A stretch of DNA of 64,000 nt, taken from positions 30,775,786 to 30,839,785 of the forward strand of contig OZ024724.1 of the NCBI GenBank assembly GCA_964016875.1. The letters are read 5' to 3'. This DNA is from Fallopia convolvulus (Eukaryota > Streptophyta > Magnoliopsida > Caryophyllales > Polygonaceae). Below are positions 23,902 to 35,460 of the stretch, piece after piece. A model generated the notes under the pieces. That model worked only from the letters and a program-made list of their open reading frames with translations, had not been told where the DNA came from and ran no database searches. Position 1 is the first letter of the stretch, and the number at the start of each line of letters is the position of its first letter. Position numbers and translations under genes: made by a program.

Positions 23902-25587
23902 TCATGGCGGGTGAAACAAAGTGAATTGCTCGCCATTGTTGTGCCCATTCCCATTGCCCTCATACCCATAAAACCACCAACGATGGTCTATATAGGCATG
24001 GCTCTCCGATCTCGGGCCTCTCTCCTCATACTCCTCCAACGAATGAGATTTCTCCTCCTTACTTGCTCCATCATGTTCCTCTTTTCCTACACCAAAGTTA
24101 TCCAAAGAATTCCTAGGAGATTGTACCAATTCATCTTTCAAGTCACTAAGGCAAATGTAGGAGTCTCCTAAGTCATCTTTCAAATCACTTAAACAAATGT
24201 AGGAATCAAAAGTTTGGGAAGAATTGTGGTCATCACCAACATCAAAAGGATATAAGTAAGGATACTCTTCATTTTTCCTTGGGCTAGCATTGATCCTTGA
24301 CTCATCTTGATCCTCAACTTGCTCCAACAACTCCCTTGCTTGTATTTGTTTATTGAACCCTTCATCACTTCTCAACACAATGACCTCTCTAGCAACTTCT
24401 ACTTCTTCTCTTTTTCTCTTGTCACTCTCTTCGAGTTTGAGGATAGCCAAGGCGTCCGGCTCATTCAAAGCCTTGTTGAAGTGAAAATCGACCTTTTCTT
24501 CACCAATCTCAAAGGAAACTTTGCCGTTTTTGACATCAAACCTTGCCCCCGCCGTAGCTAAGAATGGTCTTCCTAAGATTATTGGGACCAAGGGGTCCTC
24601 GTGCATGTCCAAGATCACGAAATCATCGGGAACAAAGTACTTTCCAACTCGCACTGGCACGTCATCCAATATTCCCTTAGCCTTGATGATGGAACCGTCG
24701 GCCATAGTTAGGGACATATCGGCCGGCTCAATTTCACCTAAATTTGCCCTTCTCCAAATGCTAGCGGGCATCACTGAAACGCTTGCCCCAAGGTCACATA
24801 AGGCTTGGAAGTTTTGAGACCCCACACCAATAGTGATAGCAAACCGACCGTGATCTCCTAGCTTTTGCGGTAACTCCAAGGTCTTGACCTCATCTTGCAT
24901 TTCAACTATCGACCTCTTCTTGCTCAAAATCTCCTTTAAAAACTTGGCATAGGATGGCATCTCGCTCAATGTGTCGGTGAACGGGATAGAGATTTTCAAA
25001 CCTTGCAAGAGTTTGAGGAACCTCTTGAACTTGTTCTCAACAACATCTTTCGGCTTCTTTGAGGGAAATGGAAGAGTTGTTGCACCATGAATCTTGCTTG
25101 GATCAACCTCCTTGGACTTCCCCACTTCACTTGCAACATTTCCTGGTTGGACCGACTTAGGCACCACGTCGGGCCCGATGTCGTGTATCACGGTCCTGGG
25201 GCAAAGCTGAGGTAGAGTAGTCGGATCGACATCAGGGTACGTCGGGCCCGACTTACTCTCAACCTCGGTCCGGGGCAGAGGAGTCGATCTTCCTGCTGGA
25301 TCGAATTCAGGGAACGTCGGACCCGACTTGTTGGGTAAGTCGGTCCGGCTCTCTTCATTCTTCTTAGGCATGTGTGGCTCGGGTAGGTCTCGGCCACTTC
25401 TCAATCCAATTGCCCGGACTTCATTTTGATTGTTTTGAGGTCGGGGGTTCTCCTCGGGTCGGCCCGGAAGTCTCCCATTCTCTCTCGGGGCTTGAGTTGC
25501 AATTTGGGCAAATTGATTGTCGACTTGCCTCCTCGATGCACCAAACTCATTGAATTGGGTCCTCATCTCCTTGAACCCATCCCTCAT
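23902..25587 (-). pseudogene. Element H protease region with acidic tail
   Basis: A 561-codon frame continuous with gag apart from one TAA. Residues ~60-150 form a linker with repeated KSGPT, encoded by TCGGGCCCGAC words. Residues ~260-370 are a retropepsin: CDLGASVSVMP (catalytic D-L-G in place of D-T/S-G) and VPIILGRPFLATAGARFDV. After that comes an acidic tail of ~190 residues with a tandem SYICLSDLKD repeat and an aromatic C-terminus (HRWWFYGYEG). I do not recognise the tail. In autonomous relatives reverse transcriptase would follow instead. The frame itself has no internal stop. Confidence 0.75.
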
Positions 25588-25590
25588 CTC

Positions 25591-26934
25591 TTAAGCCAAT
25601 GATTGTAGCTCATTGAATCCCGGTGGCGTATATGGTGGTGGTTGCGGCGCCCTTGGATCGTTTTGGTTGAAGTTGTTGTTGTAGCCTTGAGCTTGACCGT
25701 TGTTCCACCGGCCATTACCACCATTGTTGAAGTTGCCTCTTCCACTGAAATTTCCTCGAACATAGTTTGCCTCCTCAATTCGCTCGGCCAAGCGCACTTG
25801 GCTCTCATTCGGACAGACTTGTGTGGCATGTGCAAAGGATCCACACTCCTCACAAGCTCTAGCATTTTGCTTGTAGTAGTGGACTTGCCTCTTAAGCTTG
25901 CTCACTTCACCTTCAAGGAATTGGAGCTTCACATCCTTGTCAATGTCTTCTCCCTTTGGATCATATAACTTCCTTGCACCTTCACCTTGAACTTTCACCT
26001 CTTTGCTAGCTTGACTCACCCCATACATGGCCTCATAATCGGATAGCTTGTCAAGTAGCTCCCAAGCTTGATCCGGTGTCAAGTCTATGAACCCACAATC
26101 GGTGTGGAGATTGAGCTTGTCCTTCATTGTCGGATTGATGCCTTGGAAAAAGATGTCTTGGAGCACATATGGTTGTTGGCCATGAGTAGGACATTGGCGC
26201 AACATCTCCTTGAAACGGTCCCATGCTTCGAAGAGAGGCTCATTCGGACCTTGTTGAAAGCTTGCAATTTTCCTTCTTAGCTCGGTTGTCTTTGAGGGCG
26301 GGAAGAACTTCATCAAGAAAGCATCATAGAGTGCCTTCCATGTTGTGATTGACCTAGGGGATTGGCTCTCGAGCCAATGTGTGGCCTTGCCCCCAAGTGA
26401 CCACTTGAACGCCTTTAGAAGCACATACTCCAACGTCTCCTCGTCGGTAGAGATCGTCTCACACATGTCCACAAAGCGTTTGACGTGCTCTATGGGACAC
26501 TCATGTGGACGGCCCTCGAATTGATCACGCTTGATGAGGGAAATGAATTGCGTCTTGATCTCAAAATTCTTGGCAACCTCGGGAAGCACAATAGCCGGTT
26601 CGGGTACCCTCAACTCCGGATGCATGTATTGGCGTGCATTCCGGGGTAGAGCGTTGAGTTGAGCCTCGGTCCTCATCCGTTGCTCCCGTTCTCTTCTTGC
26701 CACCGCCTCTTGATTGTCCTTCTCAAGTTGCAATCTAGCCACTTCGGCCCTAAGTCGAGCCAACTCCTCATCACCATGGAGAGCTTGATTCTCCATCCTT
26801 TTCCTTCTTCGGGCTTCTTTGAGAATACTTTCCGGATCACTCACAAACTCAAGCTCAAGTGTTCCTCGGGAGGAACGAGCTCGCATAAACCTACGAAACA
26901 AAGACACAAACCAAAACAAATCAAAAACAAACAA
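25591..26934 (-). pseudogene. Element H gag
   Basis: A 447-codon frame. N-terminal helix (DEELARLRAEVARLQLEKDNQE), then the Athila capsid region from LNALPRNARQYMHPELRVPEP to PTHGQQPYVLQDIFFQGINP, WELLDKLSDYEAMYG, a second helix and a CCHC-like knuckle (CEECGSFAHATQVC), then an asparagine/glycine-rich linker. A TAA at 25588-25590 replaces the CAA seen in J and separates it from the protease frame. Gag would form the particle that packages the RNA. Confidence 0.8.
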
Positions 26935-27010
26935 AGGGTTTGGGCTATTCCCTCACCCAAATCACTACCAAAACACAAGAAACTCACCAAATTGGCACTC
27001 AATGCACTTA

Positions 27011-27030
27011 GACTTCCCCGGCAACGGCGG
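27011..27030 (-). other. Damaged primer binding site of element H
   Basis: Compared with J (61091-61116), about 25 bases spanning the LTR end and the TGGCGCC start of the primer site are deleted; only TTGCCGGGGAAG remains on the - strand. Confidence 0.7.
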
Positions 27031-28424
27031 TGCGAGGGTCTAGAGATACAATTTATAACCCGACCCCGTTGTAGCACATGGTGGGTGTCGAACGCTCGGG
27101 AAATCTACTCGATTGAAGTGCCTAGACACTAGAAAGCTGGAAAGGAGAACTTAAAACAAAGGAAAACAAAGAGAACAGTCGGGACCGACACAAGTGTCAC
27201 GTCGGGCCCGATGTTGGTGACAAGAGGGAAATCGGGACCGACGTAGAGCAAGTCGGGTCCGAGGTAGCTGGGTTTTGTCGAACTCAAAGATTGAAAGTAG
27301 ATCTTGGGCTTTTGGGTTCCTTCTCTAGTAGATTAAGGCTTTTCCACCCCAATTCAAGCAATAAGTGATGATCGGAATAGGATCGAGTGCTTTCGCCCTC
27401 GTTCCAACCACTTCTACACATCGATCATTGGGGAAATCCCCTTCGAAGCAAGGTCTTGAGATGGACAAATGTTCACTTTCGCTACTTTTCCAATCACAAG
27501 CCTTGATTCCTTACATTCGTAAGGAATTGTAGCTCTATATAGAGTAGGTTCCTAGATCAAGCACTCAAGGCTATGGAATTGGGGTTTCTAGCCCAACCTA
27601 GCTAGAGTTCTCCCCCATAACCCAAGATCAAGGAGATCTACTCCATATGGCAAACAAAGAAAGCAAACAAATCAAAAAGCAAAGCAATCAACATCATCAA
27701 TCTCAAACCAAAGCCAAGTTTCATTCACAAATCAAAAGCAATCCACAAACTTTAATCAAAGGTTTCCAAATCCACAAAATCAAAACAAAGCAAAGCTAAT
27801 CTATTAACCAAACCTATCAAATCTCCCCCTCTTGGGCCGATTCCCTCTCTTCTCCTTCTCCTCTCCTTCCTCCTTGCTCTCCAAGTATCCTCTTGAGAGT
27901 TTTTGAGGGTTGGTTCCTTGCTAAGTGTGTGGGAACCTCCTCCAATTAGAAGATAAGAGAGCCTTTATAGATGAGGGGCAAAAGTGGTAGTTTACAATTT
28001 CTTGCCTTGGAGCCCAAGCAGTCAGCGACCGACTCGGACCGACATGGAGCAACATCGGGCCCGACTTACTGGGCAAGTCGGTCCGAGGTCGAAAACTCAT
28101 CTTCAGGCCCGGCGTTGGTTGCAAGTCGATCCGGACCTCGTTCCACCTTCTTCTTGTTGGCTTTTCTCTTGTTTTTCTTCATGGCTTGCTCCTCTCTTTC
28201 CCTCTTAAGCTCGGTCCTTTCTCCATGTCTCGATTCACCTTCAAAACGACCCTTGATTCATGCCAAAACACCTACAAAAACACATAAAACGCGCATAGTC
28301 TCCGAATCTCATAGAAATACGGGAACAAAGCTAAAAAGGAACAAAACACACAAGAAAAGGGGAAAAAGAAACATATTTACAAAGGAAATCATATATAAAA
28401 ACACCACCAAATAAAGAGACATCA
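27030..28424 (-). repeat. Element H, 5' LTR (lacking its last bases)
   Basis: Pairs with 17623-19028; the terminal TGATCACTCGG segment is lost at the primer-site deletion. Two cassettes of the family palindrome are retained. Confidence 0.85.
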
Positions 28425-29083
28425 ACGCAGGTTTATCAATTTGGAAGGTTCGCTTTCTCCTGCCATCTTTTCCTTTTTTCTTCTTTTCTCTCTCTTTTTT
28501 TTATTTTGATCGTGGGCAATACTGTATCTCAGCGTGTAGGCCTTACAAGGCGTTCTGTGGGTGGCGGATGTCGTTGACAAAGAGGAACTGACCTTTAGAG
28601 AGCACCAAGCCCGGTGGGATGCCGAGAAGGCCGCTCTAGAGAGGGAAGTTAACTTGGCAGCCGAGCACCAGAGGACGGATGTGAGCAAGCTGGCGAAACT
28701 TGCTGAGACGGTCAAGCGTCAATCCTCCCAGGCTGTATCGGATCGATCCAAGATCGCCGAGCTTGAGGCCAAGAACAAAAGGATCATCAAGGAGGCTAGC
28801 GAAATCGGGGCTTACTGTTCAATGATGTCTAGGGTGGAGACAATCAAACAGTTCGTGGCGGGCAAGCACTCGGACTGGGATCTAGACGCGAAGATCGCAT
28901 CCTTCCATGATTCCTATCCTCCAGATAACCGGCCCTTGGTGACGAGCTTCTAGCTTCTCTTGACGTCGAGGAAGAAGACGGTGGTCATGGTATGAGCGCG
29001 AGCGGAGTACTTGAGCAAGGTGATGGGCCTTCGGCGGATGCTGCGGAGTGGCTAGGATGTGCTTCTGTCAATGATGAAGATTA

Positions 29084-29858
29084 GAGCTGCGGACCCTTGT
29101 AAAAGATTTCTAAAGATGTTTTTTTGTTGTTTTTGTTTGAACAGACTTCTAGTGACACATATGGGCCGTATAGAGGCCGTGAACAATGTTTGTCCTTTAT
29201 CTGGATGTCTTCTCTTCCTCAGGAAGAGGAAGTGAATCTTTTTTATGCATGCATGTTTTTCTTCTTGCGTATTTTCGTTTGGTGTTGTCCTTCCATTGTG
29301 TGCAGGAATTTCCATAACGGATGGATGCTTCGGATAGAAGGCTTTGAGACGAGGAATCCTGTAGAAGTCTCTGGTCAAGGGTGGCAGCTGCGTTTACTGA
29401 AGAGGTTTCCAGGCGTGTAACGGGTGTCGGGTTGGGAATTGCCCTCGGGAAGTTCAATCGATTAGATACATCTTTAATCTAGGATTGGTTACCTCAGTTG
29501 TTTAGTCTAGGATTGGTTACCGCAGTTGCTTGCACTTGTAATTGATTATGTAATGTATTCTATATGCAAATAAAATATACTCTGGATTTCTAATTCTATT
29601 CATGCAAAGAGGATATAAAGGTAATCAAACAGGGATGCATTAACGTCATTCATTCGATAAGAGAAAACTATAGCATAGAAATCACATAACAAAGGATCTT
29701 CAAACAGATAAGTTGAACACACTAAGAAGGACGAATTGAAAGCAAAATCAAGATAATAAACTGCGGACCGGTGATCTCTAGTGTCATGAAGATCTGACGC
29801 TGAGAACCTTTCGTCGGGGATTCGGGGAGGTCTTCGCTCCGATAAAAGGAGTTCTCCC
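29084..29858. other. Element T region between antisense gene and integrase
   Basis: Convergent 3' ends: the antisense + gene stops near 29083 and integrase stops at 29859. No credible gene; AT-rich between 29500 and 29760. Confidence 0.5.
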
Positions 29859-31213
29859 TCAGAAGTGATACTTCTTTAAATGTATTGCGTTCCAGCTCCT
29901 GGGGATGGCTTCTCCGTCCTTGGATTCCAGCTGGTAAGCGCCTTGCCCGACGACCCCTGTTATCTTATAGGATCCCTCCCAGGTCGGGGCTAGTTTCCCT
30001 GACTTGGTTTCATGGGTGTTTTGGAAGAATCGTCGTAGTACCCAGTCACCGATCCGGAAAGTCCGAACCCTGACATTCTGGTTATAGCTCCGAATGACCT
30101 GATGCTGGTGTCTTGCCAATTGTAATCGGGCTTGGTCATGAAGTTCGCCTGAGGTATCTAAATCAGCCGACAGTTCTAGATGATTACGCTCTTCGATCAC
30201 AAAGCTGGTACGAGCGGTCGGGATGAGAATTTCGGCGGGAATGACCGCTTCACATCCGTGTGTTAAAGAGAAAGGAGACTGAGCAGTCGCGACCTTCGGC
30301 GTAGTGCGATCAACCCAAAGAACGTACGGGAGCTCATCAGCCTAGTTTCCTTTAGCTTTCGTGAGCCTCTTCTTCAGATTATTTATGATCACTTTGTTGC
30401 TAGCCTCGGCTTGTCCATTTGACTGGGGATAGCGGGGGTTGAAGTGACCAGGCTGATTTTCCAGTGACTACAAAAGTCTCTAGTTCTCTGGCTTATGAAT
30501 TGAGAGCCATTGTCGCATACAATCTCCACGGGTACCCCGTAACGACAAAGGATATTTCTGATAATGAAAGACATCACATGTTTATCTTTGATCTCTCGAT
30601 AAGCTTCAGCTTCGATCCACTTGGAGAAGTAATCGGTCATAGCAAGGAAGAACACTCTCTGTCCGGATAAAGGGGGTAACTTCCCGACTATGTCCATCCC
30701 CCATCGCATAAAGGGCCATGGTGTAAGTGTGGGGTAGAGTGGCTCAGGAGATTGGTGAGTGGTCGACGCGTATCTTTGACAGGCATCACATTTACGATAG
30801 AAGTGTACGACATCTTTCCTCATAGTAGGCCAGAACCATCCTTGCCGAAGGGCTTTGTTGGATAGACATCTCCCTCCGGTGTGGTTTTCACAATCTCCTT
30901 CATGGAGTTCTTCAAGAAGTCTCTGAACCCCCTCTTTAGCTAGGCAACGCTGTAGCGTTCCTACCGCCGATTTGTGGAACTATTTGCCGCCTTCTACCGT
31001 GAACTTGGTGGCCTTCATCTTCAGCAACTTAGCTTCAATTTTTTCTTCTGGAAGCTTTTCTTTGGTTAGCCAATCTAGGTACGGCTGAGTCCAAGGTGCT
31101 TCGTTAGTCTCCAAGGGGTCGAAGGGAGCTCTCTCGCAATCTGATCCGTTCAGGGGCAGGTCTGGATCGGGATCGTTCCGGTAACTTCTGGCATCAACGT
31201 CGTCACTGCTCAT
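29859..31213 (-). pseudogene. Element T integrase
   Basis: From the - strand: a pre-integrase segment (WLTKEKLPEEKIEAKLLKMKA), an HHCC-type zinc module with CDACQRYA, then the catalytic core with MDIVGKLPP and CDNGSQFISQ (first two acidic residues of the DDE triad). The expected third acidic region is frameshifted near 30400. A C-terminal domain ends with FRIGDWVLRRF, GKLAPTWEGSYKI and AYQL, typical of the Ty3/gypsy integrase tail. Several frame breaks and one stop make it non-functional. It would insert cDNA into the genome. Confidence 0.8.
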
Positions 31214-31386
31214 GAAGTGTTGTGGGGAGTAGCTTTGAGAAGATTGACGTCATCGATCATTCTCTCAGACTTCTTGCTATCATTAGTGTGAGTTCTTCTA
31301 ATTGCGGGAATCATGATGTGAACCATCGAGATTACAGGATACTCGTCAGGATCGATGGTTGATGCCAAGCGGGCCAGATAATCTGC

Positions 31387-31743
31387 TTAAGCATTCTGTT
31401 CTCTTGGGATCTGTGCGAAGGAAACCTTCTCGAAATGAGGAATCATATTTTTGACTTCATCTAGATAAGCTGCCATCCTTTCATCCCTTGCTGCGTACAA
31501 CCCCAGAACTTGGTTGACTATCAATAACGAGTCGCACTTGACCTCTATCTGTTGTATGCCCAGGTCTTTGGCGAGGGTTAACCCGAAGATCAGGGCTTCA
31601 TAATCCACTTCATTGATCGTGGCTTCGAACGTACACCTTACGGATTGTGCCAACCTATCCCCTTGTGTTGATTTTAGGACTACTCCTATCCCTGTTCCCC
31701 CAGTGTTAGAAGCGCCATCCATATGAAGCGTCCATTTGACTGG
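31387..31743 (-). pseudogene. Element T second (archaeal-type) RNase H
   Basis: The - strand begins WTLHMDGASNTGGTGIGVVL, followed by EVDYEALIFGLTLAKDLGIQQIEVKCDS and AQIPREQNA. The D, E and D positions of RNase H are present (MDGAS, YEAL, CDS). A second RNase H after the usual one is a Tat-lineage hallmark. It is separated from the first RNase H by a solo LTR. Confidence 0.8.
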
Positions 31744-33237
31744 TGTTGATAGGGTTTCTCGGCCAACAAATAAATTTGTAAGTCAAGACCTCGCTGAGTA
31801 CAGTGGAGTCAGGATCGTTCCACAGGAAGCAAGGTTGTTTTTCTATCAATCTAATATAAAATCAAATAAAATCAAACAAAAACACTCATGAGATGCCTCG
31901 TTAACGACCTTGTCAGGATCGTTACCGAACCACCGAACACTAAAATACTAACTAACGACCTAATAAAATTCCAATTAATACTCGGTACCGAAGCAAGTAT
32001 TCAGCAACGAAGATTTACCAGAAATAATTCAATTACAACAAAAATCTAGGATAAGGGACACCACAACATAGCCAAGCATAAGAATTCGTAAGAAGATAAG
32101 ATCATGCCTTTAAATAGATAGAGTCATCAACTTTCATTGACTTAACAAGTAAATTAATCTATTTTCATAAACTAACTCACTCTACTGCTTGTTTTGGATC
32201 TAAAGCTTGAAACTTTCGTTTTCAAACAATATCAACCTTCAAGTTACTAACTTTCTCTTTTAATCAAGTTAAAACTCAAATTACCTCAACTTCCGTTTCG
32301 GTATTAAGCACAACAAACAATCTCAATAAAGATAAAAGGCATTCAACACACAATCTTACTCATCAAACATGCTCAACTATGCCGGGCTTAACCCCAACCC
32401 TAGAAAAATAGACTACTCACTACTCATGATTAAGAAACTACAAACTTCAATAAAAACATACATTGAAACAAAACTCAAACTTAAATTAATAACAAAAATA
32501 TCGTCTTATAGAGATTCAGAAGAAAACTAAACAAAATATTCACCGAACAAACTCGACAAACGAACCTCGGAAACCGTCGTTACCGAACCTCGTCACCGAC
32601 TTCCGATCCGGTTCTCTCTCCTTCGGCCTTCCTCAAAATCTTCTCCAAAACTAGCTCTAAAATTCCACTCCAAAATTAAGCCCCCCCCCCTTTCTATGCT
32701 AGATAGAAGGGTATTTATACTAGAAAAATCCTAAAAAACTCAAAAGGCTAAAAGATAAAAACTTTCCTAAAAAGATAGAAACAATCTCTAAAAGATAGAA
32801 ATAAAATCTAGAAAGATATTAAACCCTAAAATACATATTCTAATAACCCATAAAGATTCTAAAAAGATACTCAACCGATACGGAAATAAATTCCCGCTCA
32901 AAATCGGTGAATAATAAAATAATACTCCGAAATCTTTCTCTTCGTGGCCTCGTTAACGACCCTTCACAGCCTCGTTAACGAGCCTTGGGTTTGTTTTCTT
33001 CAACACCTCCTCTTGTACTCTTAAGCTTTGACTTCTTAAATCTTGCACTCTCCCATCCTTCACTGTGATGCTCCAAATTTAGCTCCATTTAGCTCCTTTT
33101 CTCACTAAAATCTGCAAAATACACAAAATAGCGTAGATTCCACTCTTTTCGCAGATTTATGCAAAACTAACTCAAAATAATCAAAACTAAACCTAAACTA
33201 GACAAAACTAAACCTAATAAACAAAGAAAACCTATCA
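31744..33237 (-). mobile_element. Solo LTR of the I family inside element T
   Basis: About 1.5 kb similar to the LTRs at 3771-8378 and 45652-46978, including GTCAGGATCGTTCCACAGG and paired GTTAAC words at 31890-31930 and 32942-32988. It interrupts the T polyprotein between the two RNase H domains. I could not find a TSD and the right boundary is uncertain by ~25 bases. It is more diverged than the other copies. Confidence 0.7.
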
Positions 33238-33241
33238 AAAA

Positions 33242-33991
33242 CTATACTAAAACTAAACCTAGAGACTTAGCTTCTAGTGTCATTAGCTCTACGGGATCGG
33301 ATCCTTCTTCCGTCGTAGGACTAAAATCAACCACAAAATCACCCAGTGCCTGAGATTTCAATGCGGTTATAGGCTCGTACTTAATATCGAACCCACTCAA
33401 GTGAATCGCCCACTTGTCCATTCTTCCTGTGAATTCTAGCTTGTGCATTATTGTCTTCAAAGGATGTGTAGTTCTCACCACTATCGGGTGGGCCTCAAAG
33501 TACAGGCGGAGCTTGTTGGAGCACATGACTAGGGCAAGGACCAACTTTTCCAAGGAAGAGTATCGAGTCTCGGCTGACATGAGAGTTCTGCTAACGTAGT
33601 ATACGGGTTGTTGCTGCCCATCTTGTTCTCGGACCAACACCCCACTGATGGCTTTTTTAGTGACGGCAAGGTACAAAGGCAGAGCTTCTCCTACTTCGGG
33701 TTTGGCCAGGATCAGAGGATTAGAGAAGTAGTTCTTCAGTTCTTGGAAAGCCTCTTCATGTCTGGGAGTCCATTGAAAGCACTTGTTTTTTCTAAGTACT
33801 TCGTAGAAAAGACGGCATCGGTCTGTTGACTTAGATATGAACCTGTTCAAGGCAGCGATTTGTCCAATGAGCTTTTGGACGTCTTTTACGCACCTGGGGG
33901 ATTTCAACGTCGTTATTGCTCGAACCTGCTCGGGGCTAGCTTCTATCCCTCTCTGGGTGACTAAATACCCTAGGAATTTTCCCGACTTCAC
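33242..33991 (-). pseudogene. Element T connection and first RNase H domain
   Basis: Frame of 249 codons. It starts with KFLGYLVTQRGIEASPEQV (end of RT thumb), then RNase H sequence PLYLAVTKKAISGVLV, QQPVYYVSRTL and YSSLEKLVLALV. The first catalytic aspartate appears as A in LAV, usual for gypsy elements with degenerate RNase H. A frameshift separates it from RT. Confidence 0.8.
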
Positions 33992-34698
33992 GCCGAACGT
34001 ACACTTCTGTGGTTCAACTTCATGTTAAATTGCTTCAGGATTTCAAAAGCTTTCTCTATGTGACTTTTGTGATCTACAGCTTTCTTTGATTTGATGAGCA
34101 TATCATCTATGTATACCTCCATAGTTTCTCCGATTTGTTCTTGGAACATTTTGTTCACCAGCCTTTTATATGTGGCCCCAGCATTCCGCAACCCAAAGGG
34201 CATCACCTTATAGCAGTAAGTTCCCTTACTGGTAATGAAGGATGTCTTTTCCTGATCACTTTCTTCCATCCGTATCTGGTTGTATCCACTAAAGGCGTCC
34301 ATGAAAGTCAGCAGTTCATGACCCGCAGTGGCGTCTACCGGGGCGTCTATGTGAGGTAACGGAAATGAATCCTTGGCACAAGCTTTATTCAAATCCGTGA
34401 AATCTATGCACATCCTCCACTTTCCATTCTTCTTCGGAATGACGACTACGTTCGCCAACCACTCAGGATACTTGACTTCCTTGATCTTTCCAGTTTCCAT
34501 CAACTTTCTCACTTCTTCGCCCACTATCTTATTTCTCTTGGCATCAAACTTCCTCCTCTTCTGTTTTACTGATGGATGAGTGGGGTCCACATTTAGTCGG
34601 TGCGTGATGACATCCAGATCGATTCCCACCATATCCTCATGGGACCAAGCAAAACACTTCGAGTTCTTGCTGAGGAAGTCTATTAGCTCACTTTTCAT
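33988..34698 (-). pseudogene. Element T reverse transcriptase
   Basis: 236 codons with clear RT blocks: KEVKYPEWLANVVVIPKKNGKWRMC, FTDLNKACAKDSFPLP, FMDAFSGYNQI, KVMPFGLRNAGATYKRL and the active-site VYIDDMLIKSK. It would copy the genomic RNA into cDNA. A frameshift after MKLNH joins it to the RNase H frame. It is the only reverse transcriptase recognisable in the window. Confidence 0.88.
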
Positions 34699-34741
34699 AG
34701 CTCACTCCAAATCTTTTCCAATCTTCACGGACCGATTGAGG

Positions 34742-35460
34742 TCAGATTGGTTCCACTACCTGCTCATCTTTCTTTTCTTTTTCTTTTAGAATGGTAGGGT
34801 TAGTGGCCTCCTTTAATTGATAGGTGGACTTTTGACTGGCGGTTGGTTTCAGCGCCGATTTGTAACACTCCCGGGATGTTCTTTGATCACCACGGATCTC
34901 TTGAACCCCCCACGGATTCGGGAACTTCACCGTTTGGTGGTAAGTGGACAGGATGGCTCTCATGTCATGAAGCCATGGTCTTCCCATTATTACGTTATAA
35001 CATGTAGGGCAATCCATACCAGAGTACCTAACCTAGATATTTATGCCCTTTGTGTGTGTGGGAAGGACGATGTCTCCTACGGTGTGCTTCACTTCTCCGC
35101 TAAATCCTACGAGTGTTGTGGGATTTCTCTCCACGTCCTTCTCGCTCGAACCCATTCCTTTCAAATCCTCCAACGTCATGAGATTGGTTGAGCTCCCGGT
35201 ATCGATGAGGACTGGCTTCATTAAGACGTTTCCGATTGACAGAGAAATCACGAGGCCGTCATGATGGGGTCCGTCAAGACCATTGATGTCTTCTTCATCA
35301 AAATGTATTGCGAGGTTGAAGACGTCAATCTTCTCACACGATGGGCGAGGAAGGGTGCTTTCTCGTGCGTTCCTCTTAGCTATTGAATAAGTGAGACCGC
35401 ACACACTTGACCCTCCGATGATTACGTTCACGACTTTTGCTGGCACCGGCGACGCTGGCC
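34742..35460 (-). pseudogene. Element T aspartic protease region
   Basis: Contains VLIDTGSSTNLM (catalytic DTGSS) and, after a stop/frame change, YNVIMGRPWLHDM, the Tat form of the ILGRPWL motif. Typical spacing for a Tat protease. A lysine/glutamate-rich linker leads to RT. Confidence 0.78.

Larger units (their letters stand above)
17623..28424 (-). mobile_element. Element H: Athila-like retrotransposon without pol
   Basis: LTRs of ~1.4 kb at 17623-19028 and 27030-28424 enclose, on the - strand, gag, protease with an unusual tail, HP1, ORF1, HP2 and HP3/polypurine tract. A perfect ACGCA duplication (17618-17622, 28425-28429) places it in the antisense gene of T. RT, RNase H and integrase are absent. 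The family word TCGGGCCCGA recurs throughout. Confidence 0.9.
16435..29083 (+). pseudogene. Antisense spliced gene of element T (gypsy-type transposon protein family), split by H
   Basis: Exon 1 (16435-16993) encodes YPFTLGALFPFSPLILNFL and LAQLMPTVWKILYQIGEIYR, the signature of the 'putative gypsy type transposon' (Transposase_28-like) domain. A GTAAGT donor at 16994 and a CGCGCAG acceptor join exon 2 (17087-~17300) in frame. Exon 3 (~17351-17622) is basic and has PKVKVEVVATVTPAKR. Element H lies here. Exon 4 (~28540-29083), preceded by a long pyrimidine tract, is a coiled coil followed, after one frameshift near 28935, by an acidic tail. The frames across exons 2-3 and 3-4 do not join perfectly, so some boundaries are uncertain. 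Function unknown. Confidence 0.65.

Noticed and set aside
31739..33245. Target-site duplication around the inner I-family solo LTR
   Set aside because: ACTGG on the left does not match AAAAC or nearby options on the right; boundary left uncertain.
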